The notes under the pieces: model-generated | Database searches by the model: none | What the model saw: the letters and a program-made list of their open reading frames with translations, nothing else | Told to the model about the DNA's origin: nothing | NCBI GenBank assembly: GCA_963383645.1 | Contig: OY726572.1 | Location: forward strand, 67,091,738 to 67,155,737 | Direction of reading: 5' to 3' | Length of the DNA stretch: 64,000 bases | Source: Muscardinus avellanarius | Lineage: Eukaryota; Chordata; Mammalia; Rodentia; Gliridae | Program-made: the position numbers and the translations under genes | Shown: one piece after another, positions 34,926 through 47,095 of the stretch | Numbering within the stretch: position 1 is the stretch's first letter | Layout of the letters: every line of letters begins with the position of its first letter

Positions 34926-35280
34926 TCTCAGGTCTGGGGATGGAAGCTAGGGACATCTGACCTTTGAGTTATACCCTCTGTCTTATTTTTTATTCTTATT
35001 TTTGAAAGAGGGTCTCACTAAGTAGCTGAGGCTGTCCACGAACTATGATCCTTTGTTTGTTTGTTTGTTTGTTTGTTTTTGGTGGTACTGAGTGTGGAAC
35101 CCAGAGGCTTTCTACTTCCGGGCTATACTCCCAGACCTACTTTATACTTTATTTGGAAACAGGGTCTCACTAAGTTGCCAAGAGCCTCACTAAGTAGCTG
35201 AGGCTGGGTTCGAACCCGTGCGATCCTCCTGTCTCAGCCTCCCAGGCGCAGGGATTACAAGCGTGCGCCACCACGCCCGG
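34900..35280 (-). mobile_element. SINE, minus, with a second minus SINE inserted
   Basis: 34925-35050 is the outer copy, lacking its B1-like 5' end. (TTTG)n 35053-35078 and 35079-35280 are the inner copy, whose text (tccgggctatactcccagac) mixes types A and B. Confidence 0.8.
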
Positions 35281-35555
35281 TGCAAATAACTATATTATTA
35301 AACTTAAAACAGAATATGAATATATGTGTGACTATTTCTAGACTGAGTCCACTAGTTTGTTGATGACTAGTAGAAATGCCGCTAGCTATAGCGTATTACA
35401 TGACAAAGATAGACAAAAGCTTCAGGTAGCAAGAACAGAGTCGATTATTTTTTAATTAATAGTCCTTGAAACACTTCTACTTTCTCATTCTTCATGCCTT
35501 ATAATAAACAGAAAAACTACCAAAAAATAAAAGGCAGAACAAGATAAAGACTTAC

Positions 35556-35624
35556 CAGGACAGAGTATATGTGTAGACATCGATAAACAGGAGAGAAGTC
35601 CACCAAATCTTGGGCCCCAGGTAC
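35556..35624 (-). CDS. EXOC6B: EXOC6B, internal coding exon, 23 codons
   Basis: This 69-base exon is too short for ordinary ORF detection. On the minus strand it follows cttgtattcatag and ends before gtaagtcttt, a near-consensus donor. It reads VPGA followed by QDLVDFSPVYRCLHIYSV and a final L, in phase 0 at both ends, so it joins in frame to the acidic end of the 55768-55944 exon (DDEE|VPGA). The QDLVDFSPVYRCLHIYSVL block is shared by both Sec15 paralogues and opens the folded helical region. VPGA after the acidic run is what I recall for EXOC6B. The following exon (expected to begin G-A-R-E-T-F-E-N in EXOC6B) was not seen between here and base 1, so the next intron is probably at least 35 kb. 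Confidence 0.92.
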
Positions 35625-36102
35625 CTATGAATACAAGATTATCACACACAAAAATAAACAAAGCTATTAAGAATGACTACAGGCATTTTTACTATTCAAA
35701 TGTTCAAAACTAAAAAAGGCCAGCTAAGTGAGAAATACAAAACAAAGTAAGTGCCCCCTACATTTAGTTCTGCCAACCTAGTCATGAGATTAATGAGCAG
35801 TGAAGATATATTCAATGGAGGCCAAAGAAGAGAAACAAAAGGTATTGGTCCTGCATTGACTATAGGAATACATCTCGAGCCATGGGCCGCTAAAGGGAAA
35901 GTAGACTGTGATGGCCTGATATTTTTTTCTTCTAAGATATATAGTAGTTGACATTTAAAAACAACAGTTTCGGTGGTCAAAAACAAAACTTGCCACACAA
36001 GATGAATCAACTGGCCTGCCATCAACTTCTAGAGGGCACAAGAATTAGTGATACATAAGTCATTGTGCAATTAAATTATAAAAATATGCTAGGAAATAGG
36101 TT

Positions 36103-36305
36103 CATGATGGGCGTGGTGGTGCACACTTGTAATCCCAGTACTTGGGAGGCTGAGACAGAAGAATCGCGGTTCGCAGACAGCCTCAGCTACTTAGTGAGGC
36201 CCTCCATGACTCAGTGAGACCCTGTTTTAAAATAAGGAATAAAAAAGCAGGGCTGGGTGTAGCTCGGAGGTAGAATGCCCTGGGTTCCATTCCCAGTACT
36301 GCAAA
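36103..36305 (+). mobile_element. Dimeric SINE, plus
   Basis: gatgggcgtggtggtgcac ... gggttccattcccagtactg. Confidence 0.85.
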
Positions 36306-36612
36306 CAAAAAGTAAAATCATGAATGGAAAAGCCAAACCTAGAAGTAGTATCCGTAGACTATACTGCAAATAATGTATACTGGTTAATCCTAGATACCCA
36401 TAGGAAAAGGAAAAGGAAAAGCTCAGGGGAACACTGGAGTCATGTCTCAGTGCTAAAGGAATTTTCTATGTGACCTGACAAGGACTAAGCCATAATTTAC
36501 TTGGACCTAGATTTCCGAAACTGAAAAGGGAAGCTATCTGTTGATATATAGGGATGCAACAAGAATAAAAGGAAATGCTGAAGGAAAATGCTAAACAAAA
36601 CAACATGAAACA

Positions 36613-36845
36613 GCCGGGTGTGGTGGCGCACACTTGTAATCCCAGCGCTTGGGAGGCTGAGACAGGAGGACTGCAAAGGTTCAAAGCCAGCCTCAGCTAC
36701 TGAGTGAGGCTCTCAGCAACTTAGTGAGTCCCTAATTCCAAATAAAGTATAAAATAAGTCTAGGAGTATAGCCCAGAGGTAGAAAAGCCCCTGGGTTCCA
36801 CTCCCAGTACCACCAAAAAAAAAAAAAAAAAAAGAAACAAACAAA
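36613..36845 (+). mobile_element. SINE, plus, mixed type A/B tail, poly(A)
   Basis: gccgggtgtggtggcgcac ... gtctaggagtatagcccag ... gggttccactcccagtacc, poly(A). Confidence 0.85.
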
Positions 36846-37142
36846 AAGGAAACGAAAAATATGAAAAGAAATCATCAAAATGAAGACGTGGCTGCAGTTT
36901 GCACAGGATCCCAGCTGTATGGCTCTCCAAACACAAGCAGGAGGCACCTCTTGACTGAGTTAGGCCACTCATGACTATAAGTTGAGTCCCCCTTATTTTA
37001 TAAAGTAAACCTCATTTCTCTTTGGGGGTGACAGATTCTTGAACAAAGATGCTTTTCTTAATGATATCAACTTATTTTCCAATTCACTAGCACAATACTT
37101 ACTTTCTTTACCCTCTGAAACCATCACAAACTAGCAAGATCC

Positions 37143-37460
37143 AGTTTGAAAATAAAAAAGGCTGGGTGTGTGGCTCTGAGGTAGAATGGCCCTGGGTTCA
37201 ATCCCCAGTACCAAAAAGGGAGAGGAGTGAGCACACCTTTCTTAAGAAAGAAAGGAGCCGGGCTTGGTGGCGCACACTTGTAATCCCAGCACTTGGGAGG
37301 CTGAGACAGGAGGATCGCAGGTTCGAAGCCAGCCTCAGCTACTGAGTGAGGCTCTCAGCAACTTAGTGAGACCCTGTTTCCAAATAAAATATAAAAATAG
37401 GTCTGGGAGTATAGCCCAGAGGTAGAAAGCCTCTGGGTTCCACTCCCAGTACTACAGAAG
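37143..37460 (+). mobile_element. ID-like half and full SINE, plus
   Basis: 37150-37217 is an ID-like half (ggctgggtgtgtggctctg). 37256-37460 is a full copy (gccgggcttggtggcgcac) with type B-like linker and tail. Confidence 0.8.
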
Positions 37461-37494
37461 GAAAGAAAGAAAGAAGGAAAGAAGGAAGGAAGGA

Positions 37495-37534
<40 letters not shown>

Positions 37535-37677
37535 GAAAGAGAAAGGAAGGAAGGAAGGAAAAAAGAAAGAAAGGAAGGAATGAACGAAGGAAGGCAGGAA
37601 GGAAGAAAGAAAGAAACTAATGAGCTAATATTGGTTTATCTGTGCAAACTAAAAAAAAAAAAAAAAAAAAAAAAAAG
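37456..37677. repeat. (GAAA)/(GGAA) microsatellite and poly(A)
   Basis: Purine tetranucleotide array 37456-37615 is followed after 36 bases by poly(A) 37651-37676. It grows from the tail of the preceding SINE. Confidence 0.9.
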
Positions 37678-38360
37678 GTATACCTGGAGAGAGATGACAA
37701 AAGGCTTTTCTCCCATCACCAGCACATATTTAGAATCAAATCTATTCTCTGAGAGGCCATCTGCTCTAAGTATTGCCTCTACTTCTTAGTCTCTGGAACC
37801 ACCCTCCTGCTAAAGTCTTCCCAAGTACATGGCCACTGGTTTTGAAAGCTGTATCAAGAATCTAGGCAAAAAATGAACGTGCCAAACAGGACATGGGTCC
37901 CGGTCTTTGCCTCAGTCTTTCCCTCTGCTCCCAAAGAGCCTCGTATTTAGAAATGCTTTTCCTCTAAGCTCCCCTCTGTGAGGAACCTAGGGACAGTGCT
38001 GTGAGGACCCAGAAGGGCGCTGTGAGGATGAAGGTATGTCAAGTATGCTCTGACTCATGTTGCTTTGAGCTCCCTGGGTTTTCTCTGCTTCCACTAATGA
38101 AAAAGAATCACATCTACAGAAAGGCAGAAGGAGAAGGGCAGCATGCGCCCTGCGTGCAGGAATGCTGCAGGTTTGCAAGGAGGAGGAACCAAGTTTCCAA
38201 AATCTAAGTGAGGGGGGTGAGTTAGGATAGGAAAAATAAAAACTCATAGGTAAACAAAGGAGACAAATTGGAAAGGAAGCAGAAATTAGAGTTTTAAAAT
38301 CTAGCAACTTCATAATCTTCATCCTCACACACCCTTAATCATAATGGCCCCTTCCCCTAC

Positions 38361-38720
38361 CTGAGATTCCAGAGACTAGAAAAGGAGGGATTATAAGGAA
38401 GGCCAAGCTCAGGGACCACCCCCACCTCCACCCATCCAGGCAGGGGACCTGAGGGTTCTCAGGAAGTCCAGCCCTCCACCCTGCTGGGCGCCCCTAACCA
38501 TGGCCTCATAGGGGTCTCCTATAAAATAAGAACTGTGAGGCCCAAAGGCACTCTCTCCCTCTTGAGCTGGCCCGCCTTCTCCCTTGAATGTGTACCCCCC
38601 AATTTCCTAAGTAAACCTCTGTGTTTGTCTCTGACTGGTGCTGTTTGAAAGTCTTTTCTACCAAGGACCCCATCGAACCTGAGTTCCTGAAGTGAGGAAG
38701 GGACTGGTCACCCCTGACAG
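38361..38720 (+). mobile_element. Solo LTR of an endogenous retrovirus (class I-like)
   Basis: Contains a TATA box (cctataaaataag at 38519), a promoter-distal C-rich part (ctctctccctcttgagctgg), a weak poly(A) signal region (ctaagtaaacctctgtgttt), and a U5-like end gtcacccctgaca. The 5' edge is uncertain and no target duplication was found. No primer-binding site or viral gene follows, so it is a noncoding solo LTR. Confidence 0.5.
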
Positions 38721-38826
38721 GGGGACAGACAAGAGTACCAGAACAAAAGGCAGGTTTTCCTGACTCTCAGCAATAGGGCCACATTTTCGTCCCTATTTAA
38801 AATGCTAATAACTCTCTGTCAAAGCT

Positions 38827-38847
38827 GTCTCCCCCCCCCCCCCCCAC
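38827..38847. repeat. Poly(C) tract
   Basis: About 17-18 consecutive C. Sequencing error is likely to affect its length. Confidence 0.9.
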
Positions 38848-39547
38848 AGGTTTAGGTTTCAGTAGGGAGGGATCCAAGGACACTTTCCTAAGCTAACAAT
38901 GACTGTATCTAACAAAAGCCATGACTCCTTCTTTATCAGCTCCATCTAATTTTTCCTTTCCAAAGTAAACAACACAGCTGGTGCATTTTACACATGTCCA
39001 AATTTGACAAATCATTATTGACTGAGACTATAACTGATAAGAGATAACTTTGTGGTAGGACGTTGTCATTTCCTCTCGTAAGGGCTTTCTTTCTGAGACA
39101 CAGAAACATGATTAAAATAGTTAAACATTTCCTCTGCCTGGCAGTCAGGAACTCAAGACATTAAGATACTGGAGTCTGTATTTTTCTAGAAGTTCAAATA
39201 GATCTATGAAGATACCAACAGTAGCCACAAACATTCTACTCAAGATTATCCTGCTTTTTTAACTAGTTGTTTTTCTTAAGAATCCACAAGAAACCATTTC
39301 ATCACCAAGGACAGCAGCTGCCTGATCCCCTCTATAGTTTCTGAGTGGAGAGCATCAGTACATTTTGTCAGTGCCAAACTGAATTTTCAGGAGGCTCAAA
39401 CAGTAAGATTTTATATTTCCAACTAAGATCTGTGCCTCAGAGCACATATATTTTTTTTTAAATAGCAGATACATAATAAGCTAATAAAAGAATTTGGGGG
39501 TGACTGACCTACAATGTCCTATAGTAAATATGGAGGCAATGACTACG

Positions 39548-39767
39548 TTCTTTTTTTTCCCCCGCTGCGGTACTGCGGATGGAACTCAGGGGCATCCTAC
39601 CTCCAAGCTCCACCCCAGCCCTGTTTTTTATTCTTTATTTATGAAACAGGGTCTCCTTAGTTGCAGAGGGCCTCACTAAGTAGCTGAGGCTGGGTGCAAA
39701 CCTGTGAACCTCCAGTTTCAGCCTCCCAGCTGCTGGGATTACAAGCGTGCGCCCCCACGCCCGGCTT
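39548..39767 (-). mobile_element. Dimeric SINE, minus
   Basis: gcggtactgcggatggaac ... gtgcgcccccacgcccggc. Confidence 0.85.
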
Positions 39768-40044
39768 CAACTACTACATTCCCACATTCTTCTGTAACTT
39801 CACACGCACATCGCCACCGCACATTCTGTACCCACTAGGTACCAACACGTATGCTCATCTCTGCTTCCGTACAATGGCTCTTACATCTGCATGATAGATA
39901 TTAACAGCTTCAGTCAAAGCAATATTTTCTACTTTTGTCTATGGAATATTTGTTAAATATGGAATATTTATTAAATAGCATTTAAATATCATAAATAAGC
40001 CAGCTACCATGTGAAACCACTATATAGATAACCCCAAATTCTGG

Positions 40045-40245
40045 AAGCCAGGCATGGTGGCACATGCTGGTAGTACTTGGGAGGCTGAGACAGGAGGATC
40101 ACAGGTTCAAGACTAGCCTCAGCAACTTAGCAACACTCAACAACCTAAGGAGATCCTGTCTTTAAACAAAACATAGAAAAATGCCTTGGGGGTATCGCTC
40201 ACAGGTACAATGCCCCTGGGTTCGATCCCCAGTACCACCAAAATA
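40045..40245 (+). mobile_element. Dimeric SINE, plus
   Basis: gccaggcatggtggcacat ... gggttcgatccccagtacc. The B-box-like sequence ggttcgatcc is perfect. Confidence 0.85.
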
Positions 40246-40567
40246 AATTAAAAAAACAAAAGTTTGGAGACAGAGGAATACATTTAAAAAACAAAAGTTT
40301 GCAGATAGAGGAACCTACAAAGTAAGGAAAGCAAATTTATAAACAGAATAAATAAAGATACCCTAAAAATGGTCTTAGGAGCCTTTCTGCAAACAATATT
40401 CATTGAAGAAGCTATAAAGACTCAGAGCAGACATGGGAATCATGAGGTGGTTAGGAAGAACATGAACAATTCTGATCATGAAAATTCTTACAAAACATCA
40501 GGATCTGATTTTTATAGTATCACTTTCATCTTCTCTAATTCATCTTGGTTTTGGTAAAAGAAGGTCT

Positions 40568-40780
40568 CTGGGCTGGGTGTGGGAATACACTTGTAATCCC
40601 AGTACTCGGGAGGCTAAGACAGGAGGGTAACAGTTTCAAGACCAGCCCCAGAAATTTAGGGAGGCCTTCCACAACTCAGTGGAAATATTATTTCCAAATA
40701 AAAAATAAAATAGGTTTGGGGGTATATCTTGGAGGTAGAATTCCCCTAGACACAAAATAATAAGTAAATAAATAAATAAA
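40568..40780 (+). mobile_element. Dimeric SINE, plus, 3' part deleted
   Basis: ggctgggtgtgggaatacac ... ggaggtagaattcccctag, then an AAAT tail without the ccccagtacc end. Confidence 0.75.
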
Positions 40781-40847
40781 ATTTTTAAAAAGGTTTGAAT
40801 ATGGAGCAAAAGTGACTACATTTCATAAAGCCTAAGAAAAGGATATG

Positions 40848-40850
40848 TGT

Positions 40851-40905
<55 letters not shown>

Positions 40906-41118
40906 TGTATTTTGTACTGGGTATTGAATCCAGAGGCATTTTACCTCTGAGCAACACCCTCAGCCCTATTTTATTATTTTTTTTTTATTTAGAAACATGG
41001 TCTCACTAAGTTGCAGAGGGCCTTACTAAACTGCTGAGGCTGGCCTCAAAACTGAGATCCTCCTGTCTCAGCCTTCCAAGTACTAGGATTACAAGCACTG
41101 TGCCACCATGCCCAGCTA
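40848..41118 (-). mobile_element. (TG)n and dimeric SINE, minus
   Basis: (TG)n at 40848-40900. SINE reads tactgggtattgaatccaga ... gtgccaccatgcccagcta. Confidence 0.85.
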
Positions 41119-41119
41119 G

Positions 41120-42588
41120 GAAAATGTTTTGACACATTAGAATAAAAAAGAAAATTTTGATTTCAAAATAAGTGATAGCATTCAAGTTTTAACAGATATA
41201 TCCACTTAATATTTTTATAAGCCTTCCCTTCCCCCAAGAAAGAGTCAAAGTTAGTAGCCTTTTCTACTAACTATCTTAAAGACTCAAGACAGAAGGCCAG
41301 GGGGAAAAATAATTATCTGCAGGTCATGACTTGATAAATGTACCTGCTTTACTGTTGGGTAAGCACACCTTTAGAAAAGAGGAACAGGACGCAAGGAAGC
41401 AGTGCCTGCCTCCCTCCACTTAAGAAGAGTAGCAAATGTCCTATGAGAGACTCAGCCACTAGGCTGGGAGACTGCATGAAAACACAAGTACATTAGTGCA
41501 CTCTAGCCGAGCTGCTCACACATCTGTCCCAGACACACTCATACAAAAATGCTATCCCTCTCACTCTCATACACAGACCTCCTTTACTGTTCTCTTAAGG
41601 GCCCTTTCAAAGTAGATGGGTCGTCCAAAAGGAATATGATGGAGGCCTGCGAGGAATGTAAATGTGTTTCTCACTAATTGTTTGACTGAGCCATTCCCCA
41701 CCTTGGAAACGTTTCGGATTACCACTTTACACAGAACAGCTTCTCAGTATTAGGAAGTGAATGCGGAAACTTAGTGCTTGTTTCTGAGAATTAGCTGGGT
41801 CTCAAGTCATTAAAGTACCAGGCATTTTTCTACAGGCAGCAAACAACAAATGACTGGCTGAAGTGGCAAGGCCTGTGCAGGCATTCGGAGGATCAATTGT
41901 GACTGCCCATATTATGTCTGGAAGCCAGGAAAAACCTGGCAAACATTTTTCACCAGGGAGCTTTACTGAACTACTTTGCTTCCAAAAATTCAGAGAAGGG
42001 TAGAACTCACGTGCACATAAGCCTTCATGGAGCTGGACTAAACACGGTGGACACGCCAGCAAACTAGAAGGCCTATGATTCTAAAGTAAGGAGGATTTAC
42101 AAACATATAAAGAAGGTCTAAGTCGCTGAGCATGTAAAAGTACCCTGATCAGATCTCTATTCTAAAAAGTAGAGAATTTTGCTAAAGAGCCCCTCACAAA
42201 TTATTAGGATTATTTCTGAGAAATCCCTAAAGAAATTACCACTTAATTTACTCAAATGTTTGCACTAAGTAGAAGAAATTTAAAAATAAAAGGAAATCAC
42301 CACTTTTTTCTTACTGAGACACTACAAAACACTTATGACTAAAATCAAAGGAAAGTCCCTCTAAAAATCTCTGCTTAAAGCTAAAAACTAGTGAGATTAA
42401 AAAGTCAACTGGTCTTTATTTAACCAGGATCCATAATATGTTAAGACACTCTAAACTATTAGGCAAAAAAGGCAATTTAACACTAAATATGATATTAAAT
42501 ATAAAAGGTGTGAGGAGAGCAAAATTAGGTGGAAGAAATATGTTACAATATTATAAGAGCAAATAACCCTAGTATATAAATTTTTTAA
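41120..42588. other. Unique intron, no gene recognised
   Basis: No repeat signature apart from short A-rich runs. The 86-codon minus frame at 41802-42062 has no known domain. Confidence 0.5.
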
Positions 42589-42592
42589 AAAA

Positions 42593-42782
42593 TTGCCGGG
42601 CCTGGTGGCGCGCACTTGTAATCCCTGTGCTTGGGAGTTAAAGACAGGAGGATCTGCAGGTTCAAAGCCAGCCTCACTGGCTTAAGAGACTATGTTTCCA
42701 AATAAAAATACAAAATAGGTCTGGGAGTGTAGACCGGAGGTAGAAGGGTTCCATCCCCAGTACCACACACACAAAAAAAAAT
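42593..42782 (+). mobile_element. SINE, plus, type B
   Basis: gccgggcctggtggcgcgc ... ggtctgggagtgtagaccgg ... ggttccatccccagtacca. Confidence 0.85.
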
Positions 42783-42784
42783 TT

Positions 42785-42857
42785 GTAAAAATTGAAGAAA
42801 ACAAAATCATTAGAAAAGTGATCAAAAGACGAGCAGTTTACTCCAATATATCCCCTT

Positions 42858-42901
<44 letters not shown>

Positions 42902-43215
42902 CTCAAACTTTTAAGTCAACTTTACCCATAGCATTAGGAATGCAAATTGAAACTATACAGAGATACCATTTCTCCTCTATGAGACTGGAAAAATTTTAAA
43001 GCTTAAAAAAAAAACAAAGATTAAGGAAACATAGTACCCTCTTACACTGTTGGAGTGGAGTTGGGTGGGATATAAGAAAATAATACAACCCTTATGGAGG
43101 AAAATTTGACATTATCTAACAAATCGATATATGTATTTACCCCTTGACTTACCAGTCCTGCTTCTAGGAATGCACCCTGAGGATACATCTCTAAATATAT
43201 GAAAGAGAATTCTCC
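42785..43215 (+). mobile_element. Old sense L1 fragment with internal (AC)n
   Basis: gcattaggaatgcaaattga, ccctcttacactgttggag and cttctaggaatgcacc are L1 ORF2-end phrases. (AC)n lies at 42859-42899. Confidence 0.65.
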
Positions 43216-43945
43216 ATTTTGTCTGAATTTTTTATTTAATAAAATTTTAGAGTCTTTTACATATGGTAAAATTCAGCCTTTCCAGTGAACAACTCTACAA
43301 GTTCTGACAAACGCTTAGCCCTGTACTCATCACCATAATCAAGATAAAAAGAAACAGTCCCGCCACCCCTTAAAATTCCCCCATGCCCCTTTGTAGTCAA
43401 ATTGCTCTCTGATGCCCTTGGCAAACACTGATCCATTTTCTGTCCCTAGAGTTTTGCCTTTTCAGGAGTGTCATATAAATAGACTCATACAGTATGCAGC
43501 CTTTTGAATCTGGCTTCTTTCATTTAGCATAAAGCATCTGAGATTCGGCTGTGTCGTTTCAAGTATCTGTTTTCATCCCTTTTTTATTTCAGAGTGATAC
43601 TCCAATTACGTATATACCAAAGTTCATGTTGCCCCTCATCCACTAAAAGACATTGGGTTGTTTGTAGTTTGAACAATGTATGAACAAAACTGTGTCAATA
43701 TTCAGGTGCTGGTTTTTAGTGACTATATTGGTTAAGTACCTAGGCGTGGAACTGATAAGCCACGTGGTAAGTGCACAAGGACTCTATGACGAACTTCCAA
43801 ACTGCTTTCCACAGCGACCACGCCATTTCCCATTTTCATACCAATGTATGAGTGCTAACTGTGCTCCATCCTTGTCAGTATCACTGGCATGGTCAGCATA
43901 CTTTTTTATTTTAGCGATTCTAATAAATATGCAATTAAAACACTA
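43216..43945 (-). mobile_element. Old antisense L1 fragment
   Basis: atttagcataaagcatctga, gtgactatattggttaagt and ccaaactgctttccacagc are antisense L1. It meets the sense fragment head-on, so this is an inverted pair or a 5'-inverted copy. Confidence 0.65.
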
Positions 43946-44136
43946 TTTTTATAGAAAAATACTGGAAACCATTAAGTGCTTGTATATAGATTGGCTGAGT
44001 AAACTAGGCCACATCCAATGTATTTAGCAGTAAAACAGAAGGAGAAGGATGTCCGTGAACTGATATACAGTAATTTTTAGGATAAAATTTCAAGTGAAAA
44101 AACAAAGTACAAAAAGATGTATTATGCTGTTTACAA

Positions 44137-44345
44137 GCTGGGCGTGGTGGCGCACACTTGTAATCCCAGCATTTGGGAGGCTGAGACAGGAGGATCGCGT
44201 TTTGTGGACAGCCTCAACTACTTAGTGAGGCCCTCTGCCATTCAGTGAGACCCGGTTCCAAAATAAAGACTAAAAAATCGGGCTGGGGATATAGCTCAGA
44301 GATCGAATGTCCCTGGGTTCCATCCCCAGTGCCACAAAAAAATAA
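44137..44345 (+). mobile_element. Dimeric SINE, plus
   Basis: gctgggcgtggtggcgcac ... gggttccatccccagtgcc. Confidence 0.85.
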
Positions 44346-44749
44346 AATAAATAAAAAATAAACTGATTACATGCAAAGAGTGGGTATCAGCAGTGTGGAA
44401 ATGATAAAGAATGGATTTTATTGAACGTATCATCTCATGTAGTTTTGCATTTTGAATCATGTTCATATTTTACATATCAAAAACATTAAGTTATTAAGAC
44501 TAGAGGCACCCTAAAAATAATACTAAACTGACTAAATATATACAAAAATTCAATGTGGTGTATGACACTTGCCTAGATATGAGAACAGAGAAAAAAAATA
44601 AATGAAGAAATGTACTGTAATTTATGAGACAAGTGGGGAGATTTAGATACAGGTTTTATATTAAGTGATATCACACTTGAGTGTGATTAATCACTGAATC
44701 ATAGTAGAATTAAATAATATCACTCTCAAGAAAGATGAATTATAGGGTT

Positions 44750-44942
44750 TTGTTTTGTTTGTGGTACTGGGGATTGAACCTAGGGCATTCTACGTAGACT
44801 CTGAGCTACACTTCCAGCTATGTTTTTTATTTTTATTTTGAAACAGGGCCTCACTAAGTAGCTGAGTCTGGCCGTGAATCTGCAATCCTGCTGTCACAGC
44901 CTCCCAAGTACTGGGATTATAAGTGTGTACTACACCTGGCTC
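44750..44942 (-). mobile_element. Dimeric SINE, minus
   Basis: gtggtactggggattgaacc ... tgtgtactacacctggct. Confidence 0.8.
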
Positions 44943-45195
44943 CAGATTGCAGTATTTAATGTTCAAATACTATGAAGTATGTAATTTTTTTCATATAGCT
45001 TAGTTTGGAAAAGGAAAAGAAAATATATGTGCATATATATTTCTTTCGAAATTAAATTTTTGAGAAATAATTATCAGATTTTCCTAAGTAAAGTACTTAA
45101 GTAAAGGGTATATGGTAACTTTTCTAAAGATGTTTAATTCTTTGAAAAAGAATCTTTTTTAAAATTAGGTGAGGAGTTTCTATCTCATTAATTCT

Positions 45196-45443
45196 TTTTT
45201 GTTTGGTGGTACTGACGATTTAATCCAGGGACATTTAACTGAGGCCACATCCTTACCCCTTTAAACAATGTGTGTACATTGGAGGGGGGTACCAGGGATA
45301 GAACCCAGGGGCATTCTACCTCCGAGCTACATCCCCAGTCTTTTTATTTTATTACAAGGTCTCACTATGTTGATGAGAGTCTCACTACTTGCTGAGGCTG
45401 TCTCGAACCTGTGACCCTCCTGTCTCAGCCTCCCAAGTACTGG
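45196..45443 (-). mobile_element. SINE pieces, minus
   Basis: 45200-45262 is an ID-like half. 45285-45443 has ID-like and B1-like parts (ccagggatagaacccaggg ... cctcccaagtactgg), lacking the distal 5' end. Confidence 0.75.
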
Positions 45444-45472
45444 CCAAGAAACTTTTTTAAAAGGTGAAATTA

Positions 45473-45680
45473 AGCCAGGCGTAGTGGCATAGTGGCACAC
45501 ACCTGTAATCACAGTACTTGGGAGACTGAGATAGGAAGATCACAGACTTGAGGCCAGTCTCAGCAATTTAGTGAGCCAGCAACAACTTACTGAGACCCTG
45601 GTTCAAAATAAAACATATAACAGGGCTGGGGGTGTGGCTCAGAGGTAGAACACCTCTGGTTCAATCAGTACCACAAAACC
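45473..45680 (+). mobile_element. Dimeric SINE, plus, forming an inverted pair with the preceding copy
   Basis: gccaggcgtagtggcatag ... ggctgggggtgtggctcag ... tcaatcagtaccac. About 30 bases separate it from a minus copy. Confidence 0.85.
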
Positions 45681-46424
45681 AAACCAAACAAACAACCAAA
45701 AAACGGTGGAATTAAGCTAGTCCTTCTGAGACACACAAAATAGGGTATTTTAGACAAAAAGAAAGAAGAAAAAGAATACATTCTATAGCTGGGGTTATTA
45801 GCTACTTATCACAAGAAAGGGGGGGGTTGAAAAGCAATGAGAACATAAAGAAAAAAGTCTAATAATACCTGAAAAAATAGAAAAAAGTTAATGATTAAGG
45901 CAAATAACTTCAAAAATAACAGGATGTTCATACAATCAGCACAGTAAAAAAAAAAAAATTCAAAAGACCTTACATCAATGTGAACCATAACATATCTTCC
46001 AATTAATAGACTTAACGATCAAAATAAGTGAACAACCAAAACTGAACACCTAAAACATGCCACAATGTTTTCATTCGACTTTCTGAAGTGTCCTTTTGAC
46101 ACTTGCTTGCATGTATGGGTACCTTCCTATGGATACCTACTTTTCTTTTGACTGTATCAGTCTTTAGTAAACCAACTTTCATTAAGAAAGCATACAGAGT
46201 CAATGGATATCAGGAATAAGTGAAGCCAGCATTCTAAATTGTGTTCTCTTAGTTTATATACTTTGTATATGAAATATGAACGACTATTATTCACTTTGGC
46301 AAAACACAGTACTCTCATCTAGGTATTTCCCCCCTCAAATATGTGGTCCTGTCTGTTTTCTTTCATTTTTGCCATTTTGTGAGAGAATATTATATTTCCC
46401 TAAGTAGGAGCATAAATGTGACGG

Positions 46425-46545
46425 TAAAGAGCCACTGCCACCTGTCGCTCCAGCACTCAGCAGGCTGAGGCAGTTGGATCCCATCAGTCTAAGAGCTTAA
46501 GGCCAGCCTGAGCACCACAGCCATACCCTGTTTCAAAAAAAAAAA
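46425..46545 (+). mobile_element. B1-like monomer, plus, diverged
   Basis: cgctccagcactcagcagg, ggccagcctgagcaccacag, then poly(A). Confidence 0.6.
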
Positions 46546-46738
46546 TTAATGAAAAATAAATAAATAAGAACAGTAAATGCCAGTGGGCAGTCACAGCAGG
46601 GATTGTGGCTCACTTGAAAATACCCTATTCCACTTGGCAACCTTGCTTCTCAGGGCCATTTCAATGCTAAGACTAAGAGACTGAGTTGAAAACCCGGATG
46701 TTTTTATGTACATTTGATTGATTTTAAAAGCTGGCAGC

Positions 46739-47095
46739 TGTGACAGTTTGGATCTTAAATGTCCCCCAAATGCTTGGTCAGGAGCCTGTGGTGCTATCAG
46801 AAGGTGGCAGAGGCTTCAGGAGGTGGGACCCAGCAGAAGGGAGCTCGTGTGACCTTGAAGGGGCTACCGGGAGCTGGCCCTTTCCTCTCTCTTGGCTTCC
46901 CACAGACAGGAGGTGAGCAGCTTTCTCCATCATGAGCCTCCCACCATGATCTGCTGCCTCACCACAGGAACCTAGGCAATGGAGCCAGGCAGCCATGGGC
47001 TGAAACCTCTGAACCCAGGAGCCAAAATCAACTTTTCTTCCTTATAAGTTGTTTTTCTCAGGGACTTTGTCATAGCCACAAAGCTGACTAACACA
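46739..47095 (+). mobile_element. MaLR (MST-like) LTR
   Basis: Begins tgtgacagtttggatctt and ends gctgactaacaca, so it has TG...CA termini. Near-identical 5-base flanks gcagc (46734) and gcaac (47096) suit an ERVL-type duplication. Internal caggaggtgggaccc and ctttataa-like cttcttccttataagttg match the family. It is noncoding and nonautonomous. Confidence 0.75.

Larger units (their letters stand above)
1..35555 (-). other. EXOC6B: EXOC6B downstream intron (partial)
   Basis: Inferred from the donor at 35555 reading leftward on the minus strand. No continuation exon was recognised in this stretch. The content is almost entirely transposable elements, microsatellites and unique AT-rich sequence, itemised in other entries. 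A short exon could be missed by eye, so intron status of every base is inference. Confidence 0.7.

Noticed and set aside
38001..38328. Small frames before the solo LTR
   Set aside because: No similarity recognised, and the two strands are both open by chance.
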